Positions 1-6,425 are shown, numbered from the stretch's first letter. The stretch: 9,163 nucleotides of DNA from Actinomycetes bacterium (GCA_021790615.1 JAJYGW010000030.1:1-9163); one strand, 5' to 3'. Program-made: numbers and translations. The notes: generated from the sequence alone by a model not told the origin.

Positions 1-161
1 ACTATGCGGGCGCGTCCGAGCTGGGCCACGGGGCCGGCTACGTCTACCCACCGGATGACCCAGTCGGTGCCGCGGCGCAGACCTACCGCCCGCCCGGCCT
101 CGCGGGGCGGCGCTACCTCTTCCTGGAGGAGCTCCTGGAGGAGGGCGAGCGCCCGTGCTAG
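1..161 (+). CDS. rarA: C-terminal end of RarA-like replication-associated recombination AAA ATPase (partial)
   Basis: Only the last 52 codons are present; the reading frame begins at base 3 and the gene runs off the left edge. The visible peptide contains GHGAGYVYPPDDPVGAAAQ followed by TYRPPGLAGRRY, which resembles the conserved C-terminal segment of RarA/MgsA (typically GYxYPHDxPxGxxxQxYLPxxLxGRxYY). RarA is a clamp-loader-related ATPase that acts at stalled replication forks. The ATPase core is outside the window, so the call rests on this tail and on position: in many actinobacteria, including the mycobacterial Rv2559c region, rarA lies upstream of alaS. The end is slightly divergent, with YLFLEELLEEGERPC replacing the usual YYEPTxxGxE. 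The stop overlaps the start of the next gene by 7 nt, suggesting translational coupling. Confidence 0.75.
   Translation, partial: YAGASELGHGAGYVYPPDDPVGAAAQTYRPPGLAGRRYLFLEELLEEGERPC
138..146 (+). promoter_or_regulatory. Ribosome binding site inside the end of rarA
   Basis: GGAGGAGGG lies 8 nt upstream of the GTG at 155 and is a near-perfect Shine-Dalgarno match. It supports choosing this GTG, which overlaps the rarA stop, as the start of the small membrane protein gene. Confidence 0.6.
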
Positions 162-571
162 GCGCCGACAACGGGTTGGCGGTCGGTTTGATCGTCGGTG
201 GGCTCGTCGGGCTCGTCGGGTTCTGGCTCGCGGCGGGCGGCCGGCGCGCGGCCGCACTCCGGCGCCGCGAGGTTGCAGAGGCCGAGATCGCCCGGGAGGC
301 GCTCGTCGCGGAGGTCCGCGCCCTCGGCGAGAGCATCCGCATGGTCGCAGACGACCTCCGTCGCCTCGAGAGCAGCATGAGCCTGCTCGCGGAGCGCGCG
401 CAGCTCGGCCCGCTCCCTTCGCGCCCCGATCCCGATGCGCCGAGCAGCATCCTCGCGCGGGTGGCGCCGGACGGCCTCTCGCGCCCGGTCATCAAGGCGC
501 TGGCGGTGGGCTCGGGGATCTCGAAGGCGGTCGAGCGGCTCCGTGCGGGTGAGGGGCGCTCGGCCCCGTGA
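155..571 (+). CDS. Small DUF948-like membrane protein
   Basis: This is a 138-residue protein starting at GTG. Residues about 8-27 form one hydrophobic glycine-rich transmembrane segment (LAVGLIVGGLVGLVGFWLAA). Residues about 33-85 are rich in Arg, Glu, Ala and Leu with heptad-like spacing and look like a helical coiled coil. The end (PVIKALAVGSGISKAVERLR) resembles the conserved tail of actinobacterial DUF948 proteins, which have a PxxKxxAFxxGxRxA-like motif. DUF948-type genes commonly sit between rarA or rpsD and alaS in actinobacteria, matching this position. The function is unknown; topology suggests a membrane-anchored protein with a cytoplasmic helical domain. It overlaps rarA by 7 nt. 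The family call is from motif memory and synteny, so it is moderate; that the gene is real is fairly sure. Confidence 0.7.
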   Translation: MLGADNGLAVGLIVGGLVGLVGFWLAAGGRRAAALRRREVAEAEIAREALVAEVRALGESIRMVADDLRRLESSMSLLAERAQLGPLPSRPDPDAPSSILARVAPDGLSRPVIKALAVGSGISKAVERLRAGEGRSAP

Positions 572-601
572 ACGCAGTCCGGTGCACGTCGCGCCGACGG
601 A

Positions 602-608
602 GGGGAGG
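602..608 (+). promoter_or_regulatory. Ribosome binding site for the DUF6167-like gene
   Basis: GGGGAGG ends 5 nt upstream of the GTG at 614. It decides the start of the small gene and argues against the longer overlapping frame that begins at 568. Confidence 0.6.
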
Positions 609-613
609 TTCTG

Positions 614-904
614 GTGGGAAAGCGGGTCCGGTGGCTCGGTCTCGGGGTCGCGCTCGGCGTCGGGCTGACGCGGCGGATCGCCCCGCGGTGGGCGGGCGCC
701 CGCCGGCACGCGCCGGCGGGGTTCGGCGCTCGGTCCTCGCTTGCCGAGCGCGTGCGGCACGCCACGCGCGAGGGCCGACGCGCGATGGCGGCGAGGGAGC
801 TCGAGCTCGGCTGGGAGCGACGCCGCAACCGCCACGACCACCCGGAGCGCTTGCCCTCGCACCGCCCGGCGCCTCCCCGCCCGCGAGCAGGGAGGCCCGG
901 ATAG
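614..904 (+). CDS. Small DUF6167-like hypothetical protein
   Basis: This is a basic 96-residue protein starting at GTG behind a strong ribosome binding site. It opens with a short hydrophobic stretch at residues about 5-17 (VRWLGLGVALGVG), then a region with LAERVRHATREGRRAMAARELEL. That pattern (arginine-rich helix, GRxAMxxRExEL) resembles the end of actinobacterial DUF6167 proteins, which lie immediately upstream of alaS in many genomes. The last 20 or so residues are Pro/Arg/His-rich and probably disordered. The function is unknown; it may be membrane-associated. Together with the DUF948-like gene it forms a conserved-looking pair between rarA and alaS. The protein is short and of biased composition, so homology is tentative, but ribosome binding site, position and frame support a real gene. 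Confidence 0.6.
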   Translation: MGKRVRWLGLGVALGVGLTRRIAPRWAGARRHAPAGFGARSSLAERVRHATREGRRAMAARELELGWERRRNRHDHPERLPSHRPAPPRPRAGRPG

Positions 905-916
905 GCTCTGCGCAGC

Positions 917-3526
917 ATGGAAGCCTCTGCCCTCCGGCGCGTCTTTCGCGAGTTCTTCGTCGCCCGCGGCCATCTGCCGCTGCCGTCTGCGAGCCTGATC
1001 CCGGTCGACCCCACCCTGTTGTTCACGAATGCGGGGATGGTGCCGTTCAAGCCCTGGTTCCTCGGTGAGGAGACGCCGCCGGCACCGCGGGTGACCACGA
1101 TCCAGAAGTGTCTCCGCGTCGGGGGCAAGCACAACGACCTCGACGCCATCGGAACGACCACGCGCCATCTCACCTTCTTCGAGATGCTCGGCAACTTCAG
1201 CTTCGGCGACTACTTCAAGGCCGAGGCGATCCCCTTCGCCTGGGAGCTCGTGACGGAAGGCTTCGGGTTCGACCCGGAGCAGCTCTGGGTGACGGTGCAC
1301 GACTCCGACGACGAGGCCGCCGAGATCTGGCTCGAGGCGGTCGGGCTCGACCCGGGCCGCCTCCAGCGCAAGGGCGAGGACAACTGGTGGGCGATGGCGG
1401 ACACCGGACCGTGCGGTCCGGACTCCGAGATCCACCTGGACCGTGGCCCGTCCTACGGCGCCGAGGGTGGACCGGCCTTCGGCTCCGACGAGCGCTACCT
1501 CGAGTTCTGGAACCTCGTGTTCATGCAGTTCAACGCGCTCGCGGACGGCTCGCTCGTGGACCTGCCGCGCAAGAACATCGACACCGGCGCGGGCTTCGAG
1601 CGGGTCGTCGCCCTCACCCAGGGGCTGGACTCCGTGTTCGACACCGATCTCCTGCGGCCGATCCTCGCTGCCGCCGAGTCCCTCACGGGGCGGACCTATG
1701 GCCGCGATCCCCGGGTCGACGTGAGCCTCCGCATCATGGCGGACCACGCCCGGGCCACCACCTTCCTGCTCTCCGACGGTGTGCTCCCGTCGAACGAGGG
1801 CCGTGGCTACGTGCTCCGGCGCATCGTGCGACGCGCCGTTCGACGAGCGAGCGGTCTCGGCGTGCGCGGCGCGGCCATGCCGCCGCTGGTCGAGGCGGTG
1901 GTCGACGTCATGGGAGCGGACTACCCAGAGCTCCGGGCGGGGCTCTCGTTCCTGACCGAGGTGGTGAACCGCGAGGAGGAGCGCTTCCAGGCGACGCTGC
2001 GGACCGGCTCGGCGCTGTTCGACGAGGAGGTCTCGCGCGGGTCCGGGACGATCTCGGGCGCGGTGGCGTTCCGACTGCACGATACGTTCGGCTTCCCGAT
2101 CGACCTGACCACGGAGATGGCGGCGGAGCGGAACGTCGACGTGGACCTCGCCGGCTTCGAGGCCGAGATGGAGCAACAGCGGCGCCGCTCCCAGGCCGCA
2201 GGGTTCGGCGCTCCGGACGAGGCGCGAATGGTCGAGTACCGGACGCTGCTCGAGGAGTTCGGGCCCACCCGCTTCCTCGGCTACGAGCTCGAGGAGTCCG
2301 AGGCCCGTGTCCAGGCGGTGCTGCCGGGAGAGGCGGGGGCGAGTGGTGGGGCGGCTCGGGCCGGTGAGGTCGAGGTCTTCCTCGACGAGACCCCCTTCTA
2401 CGCCGAGGGGGGCGGCCAGGTCGGGGACACCGGCTGGATCGAGGGCGCGGGAGTGCGCCTCCGCGTCCTCGACACCACCGCGCCGGTCCTCGGACTGTAC
2501 CGTCACCGCGCGGTGGTGGAGGACGGCGCGCTCCACCCCGGTATGACCGTCCGTGCGGTGGTCGACGCCGAGCGCCGACAGCGGATACGGAGGAACCACA
2601 CCGGGACGCACCTCCTGCACTGGGCGCTGCGCCAGGTGCTCGGACCACACGTGCGACAGCAGGGATCGCTCGTGGCCCCGGACCGGCTCCGCTTCGACTT
2701 CAGCCACCACGGCGCGCCGAGCCCCGAGGAGCTGCGCGCCGTCGAGGACCTCGTCAATGCGGCGATCCTCGCGGACGAGGCCGTCGAGACCGAGGAGACG
2801 ACCCACGCGGCCGCGGTCGCGGCCGGCGCGATCGCGTTCTTCGGGGATCGCTACGGGACGACGGTGCGCGTCGTGCATGCCGGCTCCGGCTCGACCGAGC
2901 TCTGCGGGGGCACCCACGTCCGGGCCCTCGGAGCCGTCGGCCCCTTCCGGATCCTCTCGGAGGGCTCGATCGGGGCGAGCACTCGCCGGATCGAGGCGCT
3001 CACCGGTGAGGCCTCGCTCGCGCGCCAACGGCTGGAGGCGGAGCTGCTCCAGCGGGCCGCTTCGCTCCTCCAGGCGGCTCCGGAGGAGCTGCCCGAACGC
3101 ATCGAGGGGCTCCGGAGCGAGACCAGGACGCTGCGGGACGAGCTCCGCTCCCTGCGCCAGGCGAGCCTCGCCCGCGAGGCGGTCAGCCTCGCGGAGGGAG
3201 CGCACGCGGGGACGGTCGTGGCCCGGCTCGACGGCAGGTCACGCGACGACCTTCGCCAGCTGGCGGCGCTCGTACGCGAGGTGCCAGGCATCGACGTGGT
3301 CGTCCTCGGCGGCTCCCCCGACGGCAGGGGCGTGGCCCTCGTGGCAGCCGTGCGACCGGATACCGGAGTGACTGCCCACGAGCTGCTGGCGGAAGCCGCC
3401 TCCCTCGTCGGTGGCGGCGGTGGGCGAGACGCGGAGCTCGCCGTGGCGGGCGGTCGCCATCCCGAGCGCATCGACGACGCCCTCGCTGCGGCGCGCCGGC
3501 ACCTTGCGGCGGTCAGCGCCGGCTAG
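917..3526 (+). CDS. alaS: Alanyl-tRNA synthetase
   Basis: This enzyme charges tRNA-Ala with alanine in the cytoplasm and edits mischarged Ser/Gly-tRNA. At 869 residues it is close to the E. coli length (875). The class II catalytic core begins at once (DPTLLFTNAGMVPFKPWFLG) and contains TRHLTFFEMLGNFSFGDYFK (motif 2 region) and NEGRGYVLRRIVRRAVR near residue 291 (motif 3 region). The editing domain has H561-T-G-T-H565 and C663-G-G-T-H667, the four expected zinc/editing ligands, so the site looks intact. A helical linker at about 700-760 leads to a C-terminal DHHA1-type domain with a GGGGG motif and AVAGG. The ATG at 917 puts the N-terminus where the family starts, although no good Shine-Dalgarno is close: GGAGG at 891-895 is 21 nt away. 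It is followed 4 nt later by ruvX. Confidence 0.98.
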   Translation: MEASALRRVFREFFVARGHLPLPSASLIPVDPTLLFTNAGMVPFKPWFLGEETPPAPRVTTIQKCLRVGGKHNDLDAIGTTTRHLTFFEMLGNFSFGDYFKAEAIPFAWELVTEGFGFDPEQLWVTVHDSDDEAAEIWLEAVGLDPGRLQRKGEDNWWAMADTGPCGPDSEIHLDRGPSYGAEGGPAFGSDERYLEFWNLVFMQFNALADGSLVDLPRKNIDTGAGFERVVALTQGLDSVFDTDLLRPILAAAESLTGRTYGRDPRVDVSLRIMADHARATTFLLSDGVLPSNEGRGYVLRRIVRRAVRRASGLGVRGAAMPPLVEAVVDVMGADYPELRAGLSFLTEVVNREEERFQATLRTGSALFDEEVSRGSGTISGAVAFRLHDTFGFPIDLTTEMAAERNVDVDLAGFEAEMEQQRRRSQAAGFGAPDEARMVEYRTLLEEFGPTRFLGYELEESEARVQAVLPGEAGASGGAARAGEVEVFLDETPFYAEGGGQVGDTGWIEGAGVRLRVLDTTAPVLGLYRHRAVVEDGALHPGMTVRAVVDAERRQRIRRNHTGTHLLHWALRQVLGPHVRQQGSLVAPDRLRFDFSHHGAPSPEELRAVEDLVNAAILADEAVETEETTHAAAVAAGAIAFFGDRYGTTVRVVHAGSGSTELCGGTHVRALGAVGPFRILSEGSIGASTRRIEALTGEASLARQRLEAELLQRAASLLQAAPEELPERIEGLRSETRTLRDELRSLRQASLAREAVSLAEGAHAGTVVARLDGRSRDDLRQLAALVREVPGIDVVVLGGSPDGRGVALVAAVRPDTGVTAHELLAEAASLVGGGGGRDAELAVAGGRHPERIDDALAAARRHLAAVSAG

Positions 3527-3530
3527 CCGG

Positions 3531-4109
3531 GTGCTCGAGACGGCGCAGGCCGACCCGGCGACCGAGGTGTCCGGGCGGGTTCTCGGGCTCGACCTCGGGG
3601 CTCGCTACGTCGGGATCGCGCTGAGCGACTCCGCCCGGCGCGTCGCGGTGCCCCACGGCATCCTCGTCCGGGGAGCCGAGCCGGCCGGCGACTACCGCTG
3701 CCTGGCCGCCGTGGTCGCCGAGGTCGGGGCGGTCCGGGTGGTCGCAGGCCTGCCGCTCGGGCTGTCGGGAGCACGCGGCCCGGCCGCTGCCGGCGTCCTC
3801 GCCGAGCTCGCCGAGCTCGGCGAGGTGCTGTGCGTGCCGGTGGACGTGCTCGACGAGCGCCTCACAACCCGAGCCACGGATCTCTCGGGCCTGCTGGCCG
3901 GGGCTGGTGCTCGCGCGGGCGGAGCCGGTCGGCTCGGCGGGGCCGGGCGAGGCGGCCGGCCCCGCCGGGGAAACGGGAGCCGCGCCCGCGGGGCGAAGCG
4001 CCCGACGGCGCCACGCGTGTTCGCGCCGGACTCGCCGGAGGTCGCACACCGGCCGGATGCCGCCGCTGCCGCGCTCATCCTCGAGGGCTGGCTGGCGGCA
4101 CGGCGGTGA
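3531..4109 (+). CDS. ruvX: RuvX/YqgF-family RNase H-fold Holliday junction resolvase, with insert
   Basis: This is a 192-residue protein from GTG 3531, 4 nt after alaS. Family landmarks are GLDLGARYVGIALSD (acidic D21), VVAGLPLGLSG (residues 70-80), VDVLDERLTT (104-113) and HRPDAAAAALILEGWL (173-188, with the last conserved acid D176). YqgF proteins are linked to Holliday-junction resolution and, in E. coli, to 16S rRNA maturation. Typical members have about 140-165 residues. The excess lies between DERLTT and D176, where residues about 123-172 form a Gly/Ala/Arg-rich stretch instead of the usual short helical link. The reading frame stays open and rejoins the conserved end, so this is an insertion rather than a frameshift. 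The start is uncertain: no clear ribosome binding site, with in-frame alternatives TTG 3504 and GTG 3567. The TGA overlaps the mltG start. Confidence 0.9.
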   Translation: MLETAQADPATEVSGRVLGLDLGARYVGIALSDSARRVAVPHGILVRGAEPAGDYRCLAAVVAEVGAVRVVAGLPLGLSGARGPAAAGVLAELAELGEVLCVPVDVLDERLTTRATDLSGLLAGAGARAGGAGRLGGAGRGGRPRRGNGSRARGAKRPTAPRVFAPDSPEVAHRPDAAAAALILEGWLAARR

Positions 4110-5371
4110 CCGAGACCTCGGGTGACGACACGGGCTCGGCGCTCGAGGGGGAGGGGCCCGGGGCGGGCAGCATGGCCGCGACGAGCCGTGGAGCCGGGGC
4201 ACCCCGAGATCCCACCCCGCCCCTCGGGACGCCGGCGCTCCGGACCGAGCGTGCACCAGCGAGCACCGCGGACGACCGGCGCGCAGCAGCGGCGGATCCC
4301 GCACCGAGCGGTCGATCGCCGCAGGCTCGCCGCCAGGCCCGGCATCGCCCCAGGCACCGCATCGGCCGGCACAGTCGGCGCCGTCGCGCGGTGGCGCTGC
4401 TCGGGCTCGCGGCCGTGCTGGTGGGAGTTGGCGGGTTGGCCTGGTGGGTTCGGCGCGTCGTCGAGGGCGTGCCCGACCGCTCGACTGCGGTCGTCGTGGT
4501 GCCGCCGGGCGGATCGCTCACCTCGATGGTGGCGAGCCTCGCCCGAGCCGGCGTCGTCGGCAGTGGCACCCTGTTCCACCTCTGGTTGCTCACCCAGCAC
4601 GGAGGGGTCATCCAACCCGGGGCGTACCGGCTCCGTCGGGACGAGGGCTTCGCCGCTGCGGTCCGTGCCCTCGAAGCTGGCCCCAACCTGGACCGCCTCG
4701 TCGTGCCCCCCGGCTTCACCGTCGCCGAGATCGCAGCTCGCTACGGCGCGCTGGGCTTCTCCAGGGTGGCCTTCCTCCGCGCTGCGACGGAGGTCCGAGC
4801 CCCTCTCGAGCCGCCCGATGTCCACACCCTCGAGGGGCTCCTTGCGCCCGGCACGTACCAGCTGGTCCCGGGAGAGCCCGCGCAGCGCGCCGTGGAGGGC
4901 ATGGTCGCTCGCTTCGACGAGGAGGCGAGGGCCGCCGGGATCGGGAGTGGCCCGGCGCCGGCCGGCCTCGACCCCTACCAGGTCGTCGTGGTCGCCTCGC
5001 TCATCGAGCGCGAGGCGCGCCTCGCGGCGGACCGCCCGAAGGTCGCTCGCGTCGTGTACAACCGGTTGGCGGACCACATGCGCCTCCAGGTGGACGCCAC
5101 GGTCCTCTACGCCGAACACCGCTCGGCCGGACCGCTCACCCGTGCGGACCTCGAGACGCCGAGCCCGTACAACACCTACGTGCATGCCGGCCTGCCCCCG
5201 ACGCCGATCTGCAGCCCGTCGGTTGCGTCGCTGGTCGCGGCGCTGCACCCCGCCCCGGGTGACTGGCTCTACTACGTGGTGGTGAGCCGGGACGGCGCAG
5301 AGGCCTTCTCTGCGACCTATGCCGGCCAGCAGGCGAACATCGCACTGGCCGAGCGGCGCGGTCTCGGCTGA
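4106..5371 (+). CDS. mltG: Endolytic murein transglycosylase MltG (YceG family)
   Basis: This is a 421-residue protein from GTG 4106, overlapping the ruvX stop in GTGA; ATG 4172 is an alternative start. MltG cleaves nascent glycan strands at the inner membrane and is thought to terminate glycan elongation. A cytoplasmic, Arg/Pro/Ala-rich tail (residues 1-94) precedes one transmembrane helix (about 95-115, AVALLGLAAVLVGVGGLAWWV). The outside part has a LysM-like segment (DRLVVPPGFTVAEIAARYG), then the YceG catalytic region. This includes SLIEREA with E301 and E303, where the catalytic glutamate of the family lies, followed by RVVYNRL, MRLQVDATVLYA and YNTYVHAGLPPTPICSPS, all diagnostic. The alaS-ruvX-mltG order is the standard actinobacterial arrangement. 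The aroE gene that often follows is absent; a convergent gene begins 81 bp later. Confidence 0.95.
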   Translation: MTETSGDDTGSALEGEGPGAGSMAATSRGAGAPRDPTPPLGTPALRTERAPASTADDRRAAAADPAPSGRSPQARRQARHRPRHRIGRHSRRRRAVALLGLAAVLVGVGGLAWWVRRVVEGVPDRSTAVVVVPPGGSLTSMVASLARAGVVGSGTLFHLWLLTQHGGVIQPGAYRLRRDEGFAAAVRALEAGPNLDRLVVPPGFTVAEIAARYGALGFSRVAFLRAATEVRAPLEPPDVHTLEGLLAPGTYQLVPGEPAQRAVEGMVARFDEEARAAGIGSGPAPAGLDPYQVVVVASLIEREARLAADRPKVARVVYNRLADHMRLQVDATVLYAEHRSAGPLTRADLETPSPYNTYVHAGLPPTPICSPSVASLVAALHPAPGDWLYYVVVSRDGAEAFSATYAGQQANIALAERRGLG

Positions 5372-5406
5372 GCGGTGGGCGCCGTCTTCGACCATGCGTC
5401 GGAGAT

Positions 5407-5423
5407 CCCGGCTCTTCGCCGGG
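5407..5423. terminator. Possible hairpin terminator between convergent genes
   Basis: CCCGGC (5407-5412) and GCCGGG (5418-5423) form a 6-bp all-GC stem around the 5-nt loop TCTTC. It sits 35 nt after the mltG stop and 29 nt beyond the stop of the opposing biotinyl-protein gene, so it could serve both strands. There is no T tract on either side, so it is not a classical intrinsic terminator. Short GC stems also arise by chance at this base composition. Confidence 0.3.
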
Positions 5424-5452
5424 GTGGCGCCGCCGGGGGCCCTGCGACGCGC

Positions 5453-5668
5453 TCAGGCCTCGAGGCTGAACAGGAGCGAGCCCTCCTGGACCATGGCTCC
5501 CTCGGCGACCTCGACGGAGCGAACGATACCGGCGGCGGGCGCCTCCACCGGGATCTCCATCTTCATCGACTCGAGGATCGCGAGCTGTTGACCGCGTCCC
5601 ACGGTCGCGCCCGGCGCGACCAGCAGCTTCCACACGCTCGCTGCGATTTCGGCTCGAACCTCGATCAC
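5453..5668 (-). CDS. Free-standing biotinyl-domain carrier protein (TB7.3-like)
   Basis: This is a 71-residue protein made of one biotinyl/lipoyl-attachment domain. The motif ILESMKMEIPV carries the biotin-accepting lysine K36 between two methionines; ExMKM is the signature of biotinylated rather than lipoylated domains. The second half (AGIVRSVEVAEGAMVQEGSLLFSLEA) is the matching barrel hairpin. Length and sequence match the small actinobacterial biotinylated protein known in mycobacteria as TB7.3 (Rv3221c), whose physiological partner is not well defined. It starts at GTG behind a very good ribosome binding site. It lies 94 nt downstream of the Lrp-type regulator on the same strand and may be cotranscribed with it. 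No carboxylase or biotin ligase gene is in the window. Biotin is inferred from the MKM motif. Confidence 0.92.
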   Translation of the reverse strand: MIEVRAEIAASVWKLLVAPGATVGRGQQLAILESMKMEIPVEAPAAGIVRSVEVAEGAMVQEGSLLFSLEA

Positions 5669-5672
5669 GCGT

Positions 5673-5681
5673 CCCTCCTCC
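5673..5681 (-). promoter_or_regulatory. Ribosome binding site of the biotinyl-protein gene
   Basis: Read on the - strand this is GGAGGAGGG, ending 4 nt before the GTG; its core GGAGG is 8 nt away. It fixes the start at 5668 and gives exactly the family's 71-residue length. Confidence 0.65.
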
Positions 5682-5717
5682 GCAGTGATGGTAGGTGCTC
5701 CGCTGCTCGACCGCCCG

Positions 5718-5738
5718 GGCCCGACCCCTTGGTGGGCC
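5718..5738 (-). terminator. Hairpin between the regulator and the biotinyl-protein gene
   Basis: GGCCC (5718-5722) pairs with GGGCC (5734-5738). Inside, after a bulged G at 5723, ACC (5724-5726) pairs with GGT (5731-5733) around a 4-nt loop. On the - strand it lies 24 nt after the regulator's stop and before the ribosome binding site of the next gene. It could be a weak terminator or attenuator separating the two genes. No T tract follows, so the role is inference. Confidence 0.3.
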
Positions 5739-5752
5739 GTCGGCGAGGGGGT

Positions 5753-5767
5753 GGGGTGGGGCTCACG
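5753..5767. repeat. 15-bp direct repeat, copy 1
   Basis: GGGGTGGGGCTCACG here is repeated exactly at 5815-5829, an offset of 62 bp. This copy straddles the stop codon of the regulator gene (5763-5765). It is part of a G-rich run (5747-5761). Confidence 0.6.
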
Positions 5768-6320
5768 CCGGGCCGCGTCGGGTCTGGGTCTCGAGCAGGG
5801 GGCCTGTCGGTAGCGGGGTGGGGCTCACGACCTCGTCGAGCACGAAGCTCGTCTGGGTCGAGCGGACCTGGGGCATGGCCTGGAGCCGCTCGAGCAGGAT
5901 GTCCCGGAGGGTCTGCACGTCCGGCACCCGGACGAGGAGCAGGAAGTCGAAGGCGCCCGTCGCCATCGCCACGTACGCGACCTCCGGGATCGCAGCCAGT
6001 TCGTCCCGGACCGCTCGCCAGTCCCGCTGGTCGACCGAGAGGGTGACGAGCGCCGTGACCTCGAGCCCGAGCCGGGCGGGATCGAGCCGGACGGTGAAGC
6101 CTTCGATGACGCCCGTCTCGCGCAGCCGGGCGAGCCGGGCGTAGGCGTTGGCGCGAGAGATGCGGCACTCGGTCGCGAGCGCCGCGACCGTCGCCCTGGC
6201 GTCGCGACGCAGCGCACGGAGGAGGGCGAGGTCGGTGTCGTCGCGAAGCCCGACACTCTGACTACGGGTACGGCTCCGACTCCGCTCCGGCTGAGCACTT
6301 TGTCCGTTCACGCCCCTCAT
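5763..6320 (-). CDS. Lrp/AsnC-family transcriptional regulator (probable BkdR-like)
   Basis: This is a 185-residue protein from ATG 6320; in-frame GTG 6311 is the only other sensible start. Residues about 28-77 are an AsnC-type winged helix: DTDLALLRALRRDARATVAA, then the helix-turn-helix LATECRISRANAYARLARL, then TGVIEGFTVRLDP. Residues about 87-165 match the RAM ligand-binding and oligomerisation domain (LVTLSVDQRDWRAVRDELAA, VAMATGAFDFLLLVRVPD, VRSTQTSFVLDEVV). A 26-residue Ser/Arg/Gln-rich leader precedes the usual family start and may be partly untranslated, though no later in-frame start exists. About 18 residues trail the RAM domain. It is divergent from the bkd-type operon with 115 bp between the starts. 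Lrp-type BkdR regulators are known to control branched-chain keto acid dehydrogenase genes, so that operon is the likely target. The effector may be a branched-chain amino acid (inference). Confidence 0.92.
   Translation of the reverse strand: MRGVNGQSAQPERSRSRTRSQSVGLRDDTDLALLRALRRDARATVAALATECRISRANAYARLARLRETGVIEGFTVRLDPARLGLEVTALVTLSVDQRDWRAVRDELAAIPEVAYVAMATGAFDFLLLVRVPDVQTLRDILLERLQAMPQVRSTQTSFVLDEVVSPTPLPTGPLLETQTRRGPA
5815..5829. repeat. 15-bp direct repeat, copy 2
   Basis: This is the second exact copy of GGGGTGGGGCTCACG. It lies inside the regulator gene, where it encodes part of the VVSPTPL segment that begins the C-terminal tail after the RAM domain. Confidence 0.6.
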
Positions 6321-6368
6321 CTTGCCGGATCTTCTCGACTTTCTCGACTGCCATCGACAGCAACGCCG

Positions 6369-6392
6369 TCTGGCTCCACAATCGGAGTCAGA
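6369..6392. promoter_or_regulatory. Candidate operator dyad between regulator and bkd operon
   Basis: TCTGGCTCC (6369-6377) and GGAGTCAGA (6384-6392) form an inverted repeat matching at 8 of 9 positions, centred on ACAATC. It lies about midway in the 115-bp divergent intergenic region, 49 bp from the regulator's ATG and 43 bp from the E1-alpha ATG. An Lrp-family protein binding here could regulate both directions. The sequence does not match the E. coli Lrp consensus, which is expected for specialised paralogues. I could not identify confident -10/-35 elements in the region. Confidence 0.45.
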
Positions 6393-6425
6393 TCGGGCTG
6401 GCTCGGCCCAGCCCCCCGAGCGACG

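Noticed and set aside
568..1068. Overlapping + strand frame starting with GTG 4 nt before the end of the DUF948-like gene
   Set aside because: It overlaps both the DUF6167-like gene, which has a strong ribosome binding site, and the start of alaS. The peptide is Arg/Pro/Ala-rich without any family pattern.
158..3205. Very long open frame of 1015 codons on the - strand opposite alaS and the upstream genes
   Set aside because: It is antisense to alaS, whose motifs are unmistakable. Its own translation is Arg/Glu/Leu/Pro-biased with no recognisable domain. Long antisense frames are expected in DNA this GC-rich.
3800..3824. Tandem GCCGAGCTC units in ruvX suggestive of a small repeat
   Set aside because: They encode an ordinary AELAELGE helix in a conserved part of the protein, so codon bias explains the repetition.
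3692..5395. 567-codon open frame on the - strand opposite ruvX and mltG
   Set aside because: It lies wholly over two confidently identified genes and its translation has no domain signature.
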